A model generated the notes under the pieces. That model saw only the letters and a list, made by a program, of their open reading frames with translations, did not search any database and was not told the origin of the DNA. The translations under genes were made by a program, and so were the position numbers. A DNA stretch of 41,534 bases. Source: Pseudomonas gingeri (GTDB taxonomy: Bacteria > Pseudomonadota > Gammaproteobacteria > Pseudomonadales > Pseudomonadaceae). The DNA lies in NCBI RefSeq assembly GCF_013385635.1, contig NZ_JACAPR010000013.1, positions 486,635 to 528,168 on the forward strand, written 5' to 3'. Below, piece after piece: positions 1 to 8,526 of the stretch; position 1 is the first letter of the stretch, and every line of letters begins with the position of its first letter.

Positions 1-110
1 CGACCTTGTCGTGTCAGCGGGGCTCATGCAGGCGGCTTTCTCATGAAACATCGCGGGTAAAGATTGCAAGCTAACGATCTCCCCCTTTACCCTTCCCCAC
101 CCACCCGCGC

Positions 111-1061
111 ATGTCCAAGGCTCCGGCTTCAATGTCTTCCGTATTAAGCGTCCTGCTGCCCATCTTTGCCCTGATCCTGGTCGGCTTCATCTGCCGTCGC
201 AGCAATCGCCTGGGGCCCAACGCGGCCTCCGAGATCAACCGCATGGTGGTCTGGCTGTGCCTGCCGGCCTTGCTGTTCAAGGCCACGGCGACGGCCACCT
301 GGGAGCAGATCTGGCACCCGGGCTTTGTCCTGGCATTTACCCTCAGCACACTGGCGATGTTTGTCCTGACCCTGTTGCTGCGCTGGCGCAAGGCCGGGCA
401 TTTCGCCGATGCGAGCATCGATGCCCTCAGTGCCTCCTATGCCAATACCGGCTATATCGGCATCCCGCTGTGCGTGATGGTGCTGGGCCAGAATGGCCTG
501 GAACCGGCGTTGATCGCCTCCCTGCTGGTGGTCTGCGTACTGTTCGGACTGGCCCTGGTATGTATAGAGGTCGGCCTGCAGACCGAGCGCCAGGTGCACC
601 GGATCATCTTCAAGGTGCTGCTGGCCCTGGCGAAAAACCCGCTGGTGGTGTCGCCACTGCTCGGGGCGTTGTGGGCCTGGGGCGGTGCGCCGTTACCCGC
701 ACCGGTCGAGAAGTTCCTCGACCTGCTGGGCGCCGCCACCATTCCTTGCGCGCTGATCTCCCTCGGGCTGTTCCTCGCCCACAAGCAACAGGGTCCGCGC
801 CAGGGCGTGACGCTGCTGGTGCTGATCAAGCTGATCGGCCATCCGCTGCTGACCTGGTTCCTGGCTTTCAAGGTCTTTCACCTGCCACCGCTGTGGGCCA
901 ATTCGGCCCTGCTGCTGAGCGCCCTGCCCACCGGTACCGGGCCCTTCATGCTGGCCGAGTACTACAAGCGCGAAGCCTCGGTGGTGTCGAGCACCATCCT
1001 GATTTCCACCCTGGGATCGCTGGTGACCCTGTCGATCTGCCTGTATCTGATCGGCAACTGA
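111..1061 (+). CDS. AEC-family (auxin efflux carrier type) permease
   Basis: A 316-residue, strongly hydrophobic inner-membrane protein of the AEC/BART superfamily, which exports or exchanges small organic acids or auxin-like compounds; the substrate cannot be read from sequence. About ten membrane segments are visible in two five-helix halves. The family's conserved SxxYANTGYIGIPL stretch is at about residues 107-120, and its counterpart LPTGTGPFMLAEYY is in the second half at about 270-283. Length is normal for the family. No clear Shine-Dalgarno sequence precedes the ATG at 111; a second in-frame ATG at 132 is equally possible. It is convergent with the LysR gene at 1092-2036, so it is probably not part of that regulator's unit. 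The first 110 bases of the window show no recognisable coding sequence. The family call is firm, the substrate unknown. Confidence 0.88.
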   Translation: MSKAPASMSSVLSVLLPIFALILVGFICRRSNRLGPNAASEINRMVVWLCLPALLFKATATATWEQIWHPGFVLAFTLSTLAMFVLTLLLRWRKAGHFADASIDALSASYANTGYIGIPLCVMVLGQNGLEPALIASLLVVCVLFGLALVCIEVGLQTERQVHRIIFKVLLALAKNPLVVSPLLGALWAWGGAPLPAPVEKFLDLLGAATIPCALISLGLFLAHKQQGPRQGVTLLVLIKLIGHPLLTWFLAFKVFHLPPLWANSALLLSALPTGTGPFMLAEYYKREASVVSSTILISTLGSLVTLSICLYLIGN

Positions 1062-1091
1062 CCGGCCCCCTTCAGGACCCGACCAGGCCCA

Positions 1092-2036
1092 TCAGACGTC
1101 CGCCATCCCTTGCGCCTCACTGGATAGGTGAATGCCTGGTAACTGCCGGAGCCGATTGATCAGTCGTTGATTGAAGGCCAGGGTGGCGGCGGAGAACGAG
1201 CGGCCACGGCGCCAGCGCAACGCCGCGATACGGCTCAGGTCGACATGATCGATGTCGCGCACCTCAAACCGTTCGCTATCGTCGATAGCCAGTGGACTGG
1301 CAATGATCGCCCAATCGCCGCGGTCCGCCAGCCGCACCAGCGAATCGACATTGGCCGCCTCGACACGCACGTCCAGCGGCAAGCCGGCACGCGAAAATGC
1401 TGAATCGATCTGCCGCCGCATGGCGAAGTTGCGATTGAGCAAGGCCAGTCGCAGGCCTGCCAACTCCTCCATCGAGACACGCGCGCGGCCACGGCCCTCA
1501 CCCACCAAACGCAGGCGAATCAGTGCCAGGTTCTCCTCGAACAAGGTGCACTGATCGATGTCTGCGCTGGACAGGTTTGAAAACGCCAGCCCGATGTCGA
1601 TCTCGTTTTCGGTCAGCGCCCTATCAATCTGTGCCGCGGGCATTTCCTCGATCGAGACCTTCAAATCAGGGTGGGCAAGCAGGAGCTGGGCGACCGCCGG
1701 GATCACCAGCGCCCGTGAATAGGTGTCAATGGCACCGATCCGCAAGCGTCCCTTCACCTCTCTCGACAACCCGTGAACCGAAGCCAGCGCCGTGTCCAGG
1801 TCTTCCAGCAATGGCTCCAGTAGCCCGAACAGTTCGATACCCGCCGGTGTCAGGGCCACGCCGCGTCCGACACGATCAAGCAGTTGAACCCCCATCAAGT
1901 CCTTCAATTCACGTAGATGCTGCGATAGGGCCGGCTGGGTCAGGTGCAGCAACGCAGCCGCCCGGGTCACGCTGCCCAAGCGAGCGGTGGCAATAAAACT
2001 GCGCAGCAGGCGGAGATCAATCGCAGCCGTATTCAT
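1092..2036 (-). CDS. LysR-family transcriptional regulator
   Basis: 314 residues, the usual length for a LysR regulator. The N-terminal winged helix-turn-helix (about residues 5-64) carries the family pattern ATARLGSVTRAAALLHLTQP followed by the S-QHLRELKD recognition helix. The rest is a periplasmic-binding-protein-like co-inducer domain. The ATG at 2036 is preceded by AAGGG at good spacing. It is divergent from the isomerase-like gene at 2134 and the MFS carrier behind it, separated by a 97-base AT-rich gap with a dyad at 2066-2080. By the usual LysR arrangement it most likely controls that pair and itself. The inducer is unknown; the neighbouring isomerase-like protein suggests an aromatic-acid-derived compound, which is inference only. 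Confidence 0.92.
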   Translation of the reverse strand: MNTAAIDLRLLRSFIATARLGSVTRAAALLHLTQPALSQHLRELKDLMGVQLLDRVGRGVALTPAGIELFGLLEPLLEDLDTALASVHGLSREVKGRLRIGAIDTYSRALVIPAVAQLLLAHPDLKVSIEEMPAAQIDRALTENEIDIGLAFSNLSSADIDQCTLFEENLALIRLRLVGEGRGRARVSMEELAGLRLALLNRNFAMRRQIDSAFSRAGLPLDVRVEAANVDSLVRLADRGDWAIIASPLAIDDSERFEVRDIDHVDLSRIAALRWRRGRSFSAATLAFNQRLINRLRQLPGIHLSSEAQGMADV

Positions 2037-2065
2037 AACAAACCCTTATACCTCAACAAGACAAA

Positions 2066-2080
2066 CATAATTTTATTATG
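2066..2080. promoter_or_regulatory. Dyad in the LysR/isomerase divergent intergenic region
   Basis: CATAAT-TTT-ATTATG is a perfect six-base inverted repeat with a three-base centre. It lies in the 97-base gap between the LysR gene and the divergent isomerase-like gene. AACAAG at 2055-2060 and CTTGTT at 2090-2095 form a wider second dyad around it. This position fits a LysR operator, although the dyad is not a strict T-N11-A box. AT-rich sequence makes chance palindromes likely. Confidence 0.4.
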
Positions 2081-2133
2081 CAAAAGATGCTTGTTTAAAT
2101 GAAGCCTCACCTGCCGTCCGAGAAAATCTCGCT

Positions 2134-2535
2134 ATGCCTCACATTGTCTTTGAAAGCACCGCAGGGCTTTTAAGCCGCCTGGACTTCGTGCAGATCATGA
2201 GCACGATCCACACCGATATCGCCGCGACCGGCCATGCCCGGTTGGGCGACTTCAAGAGCCGCGTATACGCCTGTCACGCGACACTGGCCGGAGCCGATCC
2301 GCAAGCCGAATTCGTGATTGCCCGGCTGATCACCACGAATCCTCGCCCGCGAGAGGTCCAGCAGCAAATGGCACAGATCATCCACGACCGCCTCGTAGCC
2401 GCGATCAATGCTTTCGATAGCCGTTCCTGGTGGCAGTGCTGCGTGTTTATCGAAAGTGTCGAGCGCTCGTCCTACCTGAAAACCGATTCGCGACAGCAGG
2501 ACGGCATGACCTTCATTGCCCCGCCGATTTCCTGA
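2134..2535 (+). CDS. 5-carboxymethyl-2-hydroxymuconate isomerase-like protein
   Basis: 133 residues, resembling HpaF/CHMI of the tautomerase superfamily (E. coli protein about 126 residues). The sequence begins Met-Pro-His, so removal of Met would expose the N-terminal proline that acts as the general base in this superfamily. Other family-like features are the early glutamate in VFES, the segment ATGHARLGDFKSRV (compare ATG...L.GIRSRV in HpaF), and FVIARL. In homoprotocatechuate degradation CHMI isomerises 5-carboxymethyl-2-hydroxymuconate. No other hpa gene is in the window, so the substrate may differ. It is followed at once by the MFS carrier, starting 31 bases after this stop if that gene begins at 2567, so the two probably form a LysR-controlled transcription unit. 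The family call is good; the exact reaction is uncertain. Confidence 0.78.
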   Translation: MPHIVFESTAGLLSRLDFVQIMSTIHTDIAATGHARLGDFKSRVYACHATLAGADPQAEFVIARLITTNPRPREVQQQMAQIIHDRLVAAINAFDSRSWWQCCVFIESVERSSYLKTDSRQQDGMTFIAPPIS

Positions 2536-2566
2536 CCCGCCTCCCCGCCTCACCTGGAAAACCGCC

Positions 2567-3955
2567 ATGACATACAACTCAAATAATTCGTCATTACCCA
2601 GCACCTCGTTGCCGGAAACCTCGTCCAGAGACGACAACCTCGACAGTATCGCGTCTCCCGCCACATCGCCCCGCCGAATGGATCCGATCTACCTGCGCAT
2701 CACCTGGCGCTTGATGCCAGTGTTGCTGCTGGCCCAGGTCCTGGCCTTTCTCGATCGGGTCAATATCGGCACGGCAAAATTGCAGATGGCGACCGACCTG
2801 CAACTCAGCGCCAGTGCCTATGGGCTCGGTGCCGGGATTTTTTTCCTCGGCTACTTCCTCTTCGAAGTGCCGAGCAATCTGCTGCTGCATCGCCTCGGCG
2901 CACGAGCATGGATCGCGCGCATCATGCTGACCTGGGGGCTGGTCTCGGCAGCCGCCATGTTTATCCAGACACCGACGGCCTTCTACATCCAGCGCTTCTT
3001 GCTCGGCGTGGCCGAAGCCGGCTTCTTTCCGGGCGTGATTCTGTACCTGACCTATTGGTTTGCGGCGCAGCGGCGCGGACGCATGACCACCCTGTTCATG
3101 ACGGCCAGCGCGTTGGCGGGTGTGATCAGCGGCCCGGTCTCGGGCTGGATCATGTCGGCGATGGACGCCACCCATGGCCTGGCGGGCTGGCGCTGGATGT
3201 TTCTTATCGAAGGGCTGCCATCGGTGCTGGTGGCGGGCCTGGTCTACTGGCTGCTGCCGAGCACGCCGCAACAGGCCGACTGGCTGGACAACAGGGAAAA
3301 AGCCCTGCTGCGAGCAGACCTGGCAACGCCCGGGCAACAGCAGCACACCCATCGCCTCAAGGATTTGTTCAATCCCGTCACGCTGATGTTTGCGCTGATC
3401 TACTTCCTGCTGCTGATGGGCTTGTACGGCATCAATTTCTGGCTGCCGACGATCATCAAGGGCGCCGGTGTCAGCGACACACTGACCATCGGCTGGCTAA
3501 CGGCAATACCGTACCTGTGCGCGGCGGTGGTGATGAACCTGGTGGCCCGCAGTGCCGACAGGACCCGCCGCTGGGGACTGCATGTGGGACTCGCGGCACT
3601 CGTGGCCAGTGCTGGCTTCTTTGCCACGGTACTGGGTGACCAGCGGATTACCCTGTCACTGCTCGGCCTGACCCTGGCCAGCGTCGGCATCCTGTCCGCG
3701 TTGCCGCTATTCTGGAACCTGCCCACCCAGCGCCTGAGCGGTGTGGCTGCCGCAGCCGGTATCGCGTTCATCAACTCCATCGGCAACCTCTCCGGGTTCG
3801 TCGGCCCCAGTGTCATGGGCTGGCTGATCGACCGGACCCAGCACACTGGCTCCGCCCTGGTGTTCCTGGGCATCACGGCGCTGCTGGCCGGCATACTGAC
3901 GCTGACCCGCGGCGGTACACCGGCATCCGCACAGACGGCGCCGGGCAGCCACTGA
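2567..3955 (+). CDS. MFS transporter, anion:cation symporter (ACS) type
   Basis: 462 residues from the ATG at 2567, with about twelve membrane segments. The first helix contains the ACS-family sequence LAFLDRVNIGTAKLQM. A central cytoplasmic loop lies after about residue 220, before the second set of six helices. Family members (HpaX, phthalate, tartrate and hexuronate carriers) import carboxylates with protons. An upstream ATG at 2516 would overlap the isomerase gene by 20 bases and adds a proline/arginine-rich leader. An internal start at 2681 (MDPIYLRITW) is the other option, since the residues between 2567 and 2681 form a Ser/Thr/Asn-rich, non-conserved tail. Placed behind the isomerase-like gene, it is the likely importer of that pathway's substrate. 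Confidence 0.88.
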   Translation: MTYNSNNSSLPSTSLPETSSRDDNLDSIASPATSPRRMDPIYLRITWRLMPVLLLAQVLAFLDRVNIGTAKLQMATDLQLSASAYGLGAGIFFLGYFLFEVPSNLLLHRLGARAWIARIMLTWGLVSAAAMFIQTPTAFYIQRFLLGVAEAGFFPGVILYLTYWFAAQRRGRMTTLFMTASALAGVISGPVSGWIMSAMDATHGLAGWRWMFLIEGLPSVLVAGLVYWLLPSTPQQADWLDNREKALLRADLATPGQQQHTHRLKDLFNPVTLMFALIYFLLLMGLYGINFWLPTIIKGAGVSDTLTIGWLTAIPYLCAAVVMNLVARSADRTRRWGLHVGLAALVASAGFFATVLGDQRITLSLLGLTLASVGILSALPLFWNLPTQRLSGVAAAAGIAFINSIGNLSGFVGPSVMGWLIDRTQHTGSALVFLGITALLAGILTLTRGGTPASAQTAPGSH

Positions 3956-3964
3956 CCAGCACAT

Positions 3965-4876
3965 TCAGGCGCCGCGACGCTCGGCTTCCAGGGACTTCCA
4001 AAGCTCGCGCATGGTCGGGTTGGCATTGGTCACCGAGCAATAGGAACGGATTTCCAGATCGGCGCTCCATGCGGGGCCGCCGGCCCGGACCAGGGTGCCC
4101 TTGTGCAGTTCGTCGAGCACCGCGCTCTCGGGCATCCAGGTGATGCCATAACCTTCCTGGGCCATCTTCATCAACAGCATGGCCATGTCGGCCTCATAGC
4201 AGCGGTTCAACTCGCAGGGGCTTTCGGCGTTCTTCAGGATCACCTCCACCACCCGCCCGAGGAAGGTCGTGGCGGTGTAGGCCAGATACGGCAGTGGCGC
4301 TTTCTTCTTGCCGGGCAAGGCATACAGCGGCGCCCCGTGCTTGTCCGGTGCCGATACCGGGATAAACGAGTCATGTCCCAGGGTCAGGCTGATGAACTTT
4401 TCCGGGTCGAGCAGGATCGGTGCCTGGGGATGGTGATAACCGATCATCAGGTCGCACCCGCCTTCTGCCAGGGCGATGACCGCATCATGGATATTGGCCG
4501 CCACCACCCGGGCACTGAAGCCGGCATTACCGCGCTGGAAACGCATCAGCCATTTGGGCAGGAAGGTCATCGACAGGCTGTGACCGGCGGTCACCTGGAT
4601 CGAGCGCCCGGGCATGCGGTCGCCATGGCGCAGGGTCGAGCGCAGTTCCATCAGGTCAGCAAGGGTTTCCCGGCCCTGCTCGCAAAAGGTCCGGCCCGCC
4701 GCGGTCAGTTGCACCGGATAGGTGCCGCGATCCACCAGTTCCACCCCGACCCACTCCTCCAGGGAACGAATCCGCCGCGACAGCGCTGACTGGGTAATGC
4801 AGCGCACTTCGGCCGCACGGGAAAAGTTCTTCAGTTCGGCAACCGCGAGGATGTCGTCTATCCACTTGATCTGCAT
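3965..4876 (-). CDS. LysR-family regulator, HypT/YjiE-like
   Basis: 303 residues. The N-terminus (IKWIDDILAVAELKNFSRAA, then a helix-turn-helix ending SRRIRSLEEWVGVELVDR) resembles the HypT (YjiE) subgroup more than typical LysR proteins. HypT in E. coli responds to hypochlorite by methionine oxidation, but that mechanism should not be transferred without evidence. The ATG at 4876 has GGGAG six bases upstream. It is divergent from the DAACS symporter/racemase operon at 5156-7947, with a T-N11-A dyad between them at 4978-5000, so it is the probable regulator of amino-acid/dicarboxylate uptake and racemisation there. It is convergent with the MFS gene, only nine bases apart. Confidence 0.88.
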   Translation of the reverse strand: MQIKWIDDILAVAELKNFSRAAEVRCITQSALSRRIRSLEEWVGVELVDRGTYPVQLTAAGRTFCEQGRETLADLMELRSTLRHGDRMPGRSIQVTAGHSLSMTFLPKWLMRFQRGNAGFSARVVAANIHDAVIALAEGGCDLMIGYHHPQAPILLDPEKFISLTLGHDSFIPVSAPDKHGAPLYALPGKKKAPLPYLAYTATTFLGRVVEVILKNAESPCELNRCYEADMAMLLMKMAQEGYGITWMPESAVLDELHKGTLVRAGGPAWSADLEIRSYCSVTNANPTMRELWKSLEAERRGA

Positions 4877-4977
4877 GGTGGCTCCCGACGATGGCTATTG
4901 GGCGATGATGAGGACGGGTAGTCGGAGACAGGCGCCAGTGTCGGGCAATCAGCGCCGGCAAACTATTCCGATTACGC

Positions 4978-5000
4978 ATGAGTGTATGGCATTTACTCAT
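4978..5000. promoter_or_regulatory. Candidate LysR box (T-N11-A dyad)
   Basis: ATGAGT-N11-ACTCAT is a perfect six-base dyad whose inner bases give exactly the T-N11-A spacing of LysR operators. It lies about 100 bases upstream of the HypT-like regulator start and about 155 bases upstream of the symporter start, a usual position for a recognition site serving both. It was read by eye and no binding evidence exists. Confidence 0.55.
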
Positions 5001-5155
5001 CATCGAGCCCCGCGGTCGCTCATAGACTGGCGACATCGGCTCTTGCCCCACAACAAGAACAAGCAGCCGTTGCTTCGACTTACCCCTGCTGAAACCCCAT
5101 CCAACGTGTCGCCACGTGATGAAAAAAACAACGATTTGTCCTTGAGGGTGTTCCT

Positions 5156-6451
5156 GTGAACAGCAAACGACTTCCAAAACAAATTGCCCTGGCGATTGCC
5201 CTCGGCATCCTGGTGGGCTGGGCCTGCCACCGCTACGCCGGCGACGCCAAGGCCGCCAGGGAACTGGCCGGGTATTTCAGCCTGGTGACCGACATCTTCC
5301 TGCGCATGATCAAGATGATCATCGCCCCACTGGTATTCGCCACCTTGGTGGGCGGCATTGCCAGCATGGGCAGCTCGCGCTCCGTGGGCCGGATTGGCCT
5401 GAAGGCGATGATCTGGTTTGTCAGCGCCTCGATGCTGTCCCTGCTGATCGGCATGCTGCTGGTGAATTTGTTCCAGCCGGGTGCGGGCCTCAATCTGCAG
5501 GTACAGGCCGTTGCCGCCGCGGTCCCGGTGAATGTCGGCGACTTCAGCCTCAAAACTTTTATCGGCCACGTGTTTCCCCGCAGCATCGCCGAAGCCATGG
5601 CCAACAACGAGATCCTGCAGATCGTGATTTTCTCGCTGTTCTTCGGCTTTGCCCTGTCCTTTCTCAAGAAGCAGGGCTGCAACGGCATCGGCAACCTGGT
5701 GGATGAACTGGCGAAAATCATGTTCCGCATCACCGACTACGTGATGTGCTTCGCGCCCATCGGCGTGTTCTGCGCCATCGCCGCCGCGATCACCACCGAG
5801 GGCCTTGGCCTGTTGCTGGACTACGGCAAGCTGATCGGTGAGTTCTATATCGGCATCCTGCTGCTGTGGGCGCTGCTGTTCGGCGCTGGCTACCTGTTCC
5901 TCGGCCGTTCGGTATGGCGCCTGGGCAAGCTGATCCGCGAGCCGGTATTGCTGGCGTTCTCCACCGCCAGCAGTGAGTCGGCCTATCCCAAGACCATCGA
6001 GGCCCTGGAGAAATTCGGCACGTCCAAGCGCGTCTCCAGCTTTGTGCTCCCCCTGGGTTACTCGTTCAACCTCGACGGTTCGATGATGTACCAGGCTTTC
6101 GCGATCATGTTTATCGCCCAGGCCTACAACATCGAGCTGAGCTTCACCCAGCAGGCACTGATCCTGTTGACCCTGATGGTCACCAGCAAAGGCATGGCCG
6201 GCGTTGCCCGGGCCTCGGTGGTGGTGGTCGCGGCCACCCTGCCGATGTTCAACCTGCCCGAGGCCGGCCTGCTGTTGATCATCGGCATCGATCAGTTTCT
6301 CGACATGGGCCGTACCGCAACCAATATCGTCGGCAACAGCATCGCCACCGCGGTGGTGGCGAAAATGGAAGACGGTACGCAAACCGTCGAACCCGCGCAA
6401 GCGCCAGCCGTCCCTGCCGGCGCCGCACAAACCGCGTCATCCCTGGCTTGA
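5156..6451 (+). CDS. Dicarboxylate/amino acid:cation symporter (DAACS family)
   Basis: 431 residues of the GltP/DctA family, which imports glutamate, aspartate or C4-dicarboxylates with H+ or Na+. The start is GTG, supported by GAGGG seven bases upstream. Visible family motifs are the serine-rich STASSESAYPKT of re-entrant loop HP1, PLGYSFNLDGSMMYQ in helix 7, and the HP2/helix 8 region ending in FLDMGRTATNIVGNS, whose Asp/Arg/Thr/Asn residues belong to the substrate site. The HP1 sequence SSESAYPKT is closer to glutamate/aspartate carriers than to DctA, so an amino-acid substrate is favoured. The racemase-like gene starts eight bases after the stop, which supports this. An A-rich AAACAACGA tract at 5126-5133, just before the Shine-Dalgarno, resembles Hfq/Crc catabolite-repression sites (inference). 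Confidence 0.93.
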   Translation: MNSKRLPKQIALAIALGILVGWACHRYAGDAKAARELAGYFSLVTDIFLRMIKMIIAPLVFATLVGGIASMGSSRSVGRIGLKAMIWFVSASMLSLLIGMLLVNLFQPGAGLNLQVQAVAAAVPVNVGDFSLKTFIGHVFPRSIAEAMANNEILQIVIFSLFFGFALSFLKKQGCNGIGNLVDELAKIMFRITDYVMCFAPIGVFCAIAAAITTEGLGLLLDYGKLIGEFYIGILLLWALLFGAGYLFLGRSVWRLGKLIREPVLLAFSTASSESAYPKTIEALEKFGTSKRVSSFVLPLGYSFNLDGSMMYQAFAIMFIAQAYNIELSFTQQALILLTLMVTSKGMAGVARASVVVVAATLPMFNLPEAGLLLIIGIDQFLDMGRTATNIVGNSIATAVVAKMEDGTQTVEPAQAPAVPAGAAQTASSLA

Positions 6452-6459
6452 GTCTGGTC

Positions 6460-7947
6460 ATGAAAGCAAAAACCCTTACCCCACCCGGCAAGACCTTCGG
6501 CATTGTCGGGGGCCTGGGCTCGCTGGCCGGCGGCGACCTGTTCTTCAAGCTGATCAGAAGCCGCTCGGTACTCGCCGACCAGGGTCGCTACCACTTCCTG
6601 TTCGAACAGCATCCGTTCAAGGACGTGCTGCTGCCGCTGGACCGCGACGCCAGCATGAGTTCGCGCAAGTTTTATGCGTTCCAGATGTGCCAGTCCCTGG
6701 AGAGTGGCGGTGCCGATGCCATTCTGTTGCCGTGCTTCGCCAGCCATACCTTTCGCGAGGAAATCCAGGCCGAGCTGAATATCCCGGTATTCGACCTGCT
6801 CGGCGCCTTGCGTCAACAGGTCGAGCGGACGCAGCCCCGGGGCAGCCGGCTGGGGGTGCTGACCTCGGATTATGTACGCCATGGCGGGCTGTTCGAACGC
6901 TACTTCGGTGCCGACCATGAACTGGTCTATCCCAGCGATGTGACCCAGGCCAGGGTGATGGACGCCATGTACGGTCTCGACGGGATCAAGGACGGTTGTT
7001 TCGACGGACCGCCCCTGGAACACCTGCACCAGGCCTGCCAGGGACTGCTGGAGCAGGACGTGACGCTGATCCTGCCGGGCATGACCGAGCTGTCGCTGGT
7101 CAGCCTCGATCTGCAACGCCGTGGCGTACCGTTGCTCGATGCCAACCAGCTCTACGCCGACTACGCGACCCGGGCCAGTGACCAGGCTCCACCGCCGCGT
7201 TTCAAGCTGGGGATCGTCGGCGGCGTCGGTCCGGCGGCGACGGTCGACTTCATGGCCAAGGTGATCCGCCACACACCGGCGGGCAAGGACCAGGACCATA
7301 TCAAGATGGTGGTCGAACAGAATCCGCAGATTCCCGACCGCACCGCCAACCTGCTGCACCAGGCCACCGACCCGAGCATGGCGCTGTACGCCACCTGCAA
7401 ACGCCTGGAACAGGAAGGCGCCCATGCCATCGCCATTCCCTGCAATACCGCCCACGCCTTTGTCGAGCGCATCCAGCCCTACCTGCGCACGCCGATCATC
7501 AATATGCTCAGCGAGACCGTCCGCCATATCGCCGATCGGCATGGCGCGGGGAAAATCGTCGGCTTGCTCGCCACTTCAGGCACCCTGCAGAGTCGTGTCT
7601 ACCATGAGGTTGCGCAGCAGCTGGGACTGCGGCTGATCGAGCCCGAACCGGCGGTGCAGGCGCTGGTCATGGCGGCCATCTATGGCGAACGGGGCGTCAA
7701 GGCCGGGTACACCGACGGCCTTTGCCGCGAGCAGTTGCTCGAAGCCGCCGACCATTTGTGCCAGGCCGGGGCCTCGGTGTTGATCCTCGGCTGCACCGAG
7801 CTGCCACTGATCCTGCCCCATGCCGAGCGGTTTGCCCTGGACAGCGGCGTCGTCAGCCTGATCGACCCGACCACCCTGCTCGCCCGATGCTGCGTGCAAC
7901 AGGCACTGGCCGCCGAGCCGGGATCGCCGCCGCCCCCCGGCGCCTGA
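6460..7947 (+). CDS. Tandem (fused) aspartate/glutamate racemase-family protein
   Basis: 495 residues, about twice the usual 230-250 of Asp/Glu racemases, because two racemase domains are joined. The N-terminal domain starts with FGIVGGLGSLAGGD (about 14-26), the C-terminal one with FKLGIVGGVGPAAT (about 248-262). These enzymes use two cysteines as acid/base pair. The C-terminal domain has both: PCNTAH (Cys328) and GCTEL (Cys445). In the N-terminal domain the first site reads PCFASH (Cys92 kept, Asn lost) and the second reads GMTEL, with Met208 replacing Cys. The first half therefore cannot run the usual two-cysteine reaction and may be structural or regulatory. It follows the DAACS symporter by eight bases as an operon, suggesting uptake then racemisation of Asp, Glu or a related amino acid. 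A TTG at 6448 overlapping the symporter stop is an alternative start. Confidence 0.88.
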   Translation: MKAKTLTPPGKTFGIVGGLGSLAGGDLFFKLIRSRSVLADQGRYHFLFEQHPFKDVLLPLDRDASMSSRKFYAFQMCQSLESGGADAILLPCFASHTFREEIQAELNIPVFDLLGALRQQVERTQPRGSRLGVLTSDYVRHGGLFERYFGADHELVYPSDVTQARVMDAMYGLDGIKDGCFDGPPLEHLHQACQGLLEQDVTLILPGMTELSLVSLDLQRRGVPLLDANQLYADYATRASDQAPPPRFKLGIVGGVGPAATVDFMAKVIRHTPAGKDQDHIKMVVEQNPQIPDRTANLLHQATDPSMALYATCKRLEQEGAHAIAIPCNTAHAFVERIQPYLRTPIINMLSETVRHIADRHGAGKIVGLLATSGTLQSRVYHEVAQQLGLRLIEPEPAVQALVMAAIYGERGVKAGYTDGLCREQLLEAADHLCQAGASVLILGCTELPLILPHAERFALDSGVVSLIDPTTLLARCCVQQALAAEPGSPPPPGA

Positions 7948-7951
7948 GCCG

Positions 7952-8506
7952 TCAGCCGAGCTGGTCCTTCTCCAGCAACCAGTCGCGGGTGTCCTTGAGT
8001 ATTTCATCGGCCATCCGCGGATCGTCACAGACCCGTGCCAGCACCATCGCACCGACCATCGTCGCCCAGTTGCCGGTGGCGGCACGGCGTTTTTCCCCGG
8101 CCGTGGCACCCGGCAGGCCTTTGCCCAGGCGGTCGATCTGCCGCCGGATGCTGGCACTCATCTGCGCCCGCGCCTCGGGGGCCTGGCGGCTGGTTTCCGA
8201 GGCCAGGCCGGCCATCGGGCAACCGCCGGCGCAGTCGTCGAGGTGTGCGCTACTCAGGTACTGCGTGATATACGCCGCCACGTCGGCACCCGCCGGCGGT
8301 GACGTGGAAAACACATGGGCCAGGGACTGGGCCACCAGATCGTCCTTCGAGGCGAAATACCCGTAGAAACCGCCATGGGTCAGCCCCGCGGCTTTCATCA
8401 CCTCTGCCACTGTCACCGCTTCATAACCCTTGGCCCGAAACAGCCGGCTGGCGGCCTCGAGGATATTCACGCGGTTTTGCGCAACCTGCTCGCGACTGAC
8501 TTTCAT
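7952..8506 (-). CDS. TetR/AcrR-family transcriptional regulator
   Basis: 184 residues. The N-terminal helix-turn-helix spans about residues 12-58 with the family signature ILEAASRLFRAKGYEAVTV and LTHGGFYGYFASKDDL. The C-terminal ligand domain contains CAGGCPMAGLASE, typical of the YxaF/LmrA-like TetR subgroup. The ATG at 8506 has GGAGG five bases upstream. It is divergent from the SDR gene at 8609, with a promoter and dyads between them, so it is the likely repressor of that dehydrogenase, induced by its substrate or a toxic relative. It is convergent with the racemase-like gene, whose stop lies only four bases away. Confidence 0.92.
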   Translation of the reverse strand: MKVSREQVAQNRVNILEAASRLFRAKGYEAVTVAEVMKAAGLTHGGFYGYFASKDDLVAQSLAHVFSTSPPAGADVAAYITQYLSSAHLDDCAGGCPMAGLASETSRQAPEARAQMSASIRRQIDRLGKGLPGATAGEKRRAATGNWATMVGAMVLARVCDDPRMADEILKDTRDWLLEKDQLG

Positions 8507-8526
8507 CCGAACCTCCGCTGATAGGC

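Noticed and set aside
5000..6430. 476-codon open frame antisense to the DAACS symporter
   Set aside because: Rich in Gln, His, Asp and Arg with no domain; it mirrors the codon pattern of the real gene in GC-rich DNA.
6448..6459. TTG start of the racemase-like gene overlapping the symporter stop
   Set aside because: The ATG at 6460 is only four codons later, a better start codon, and no conserved residue is lost.
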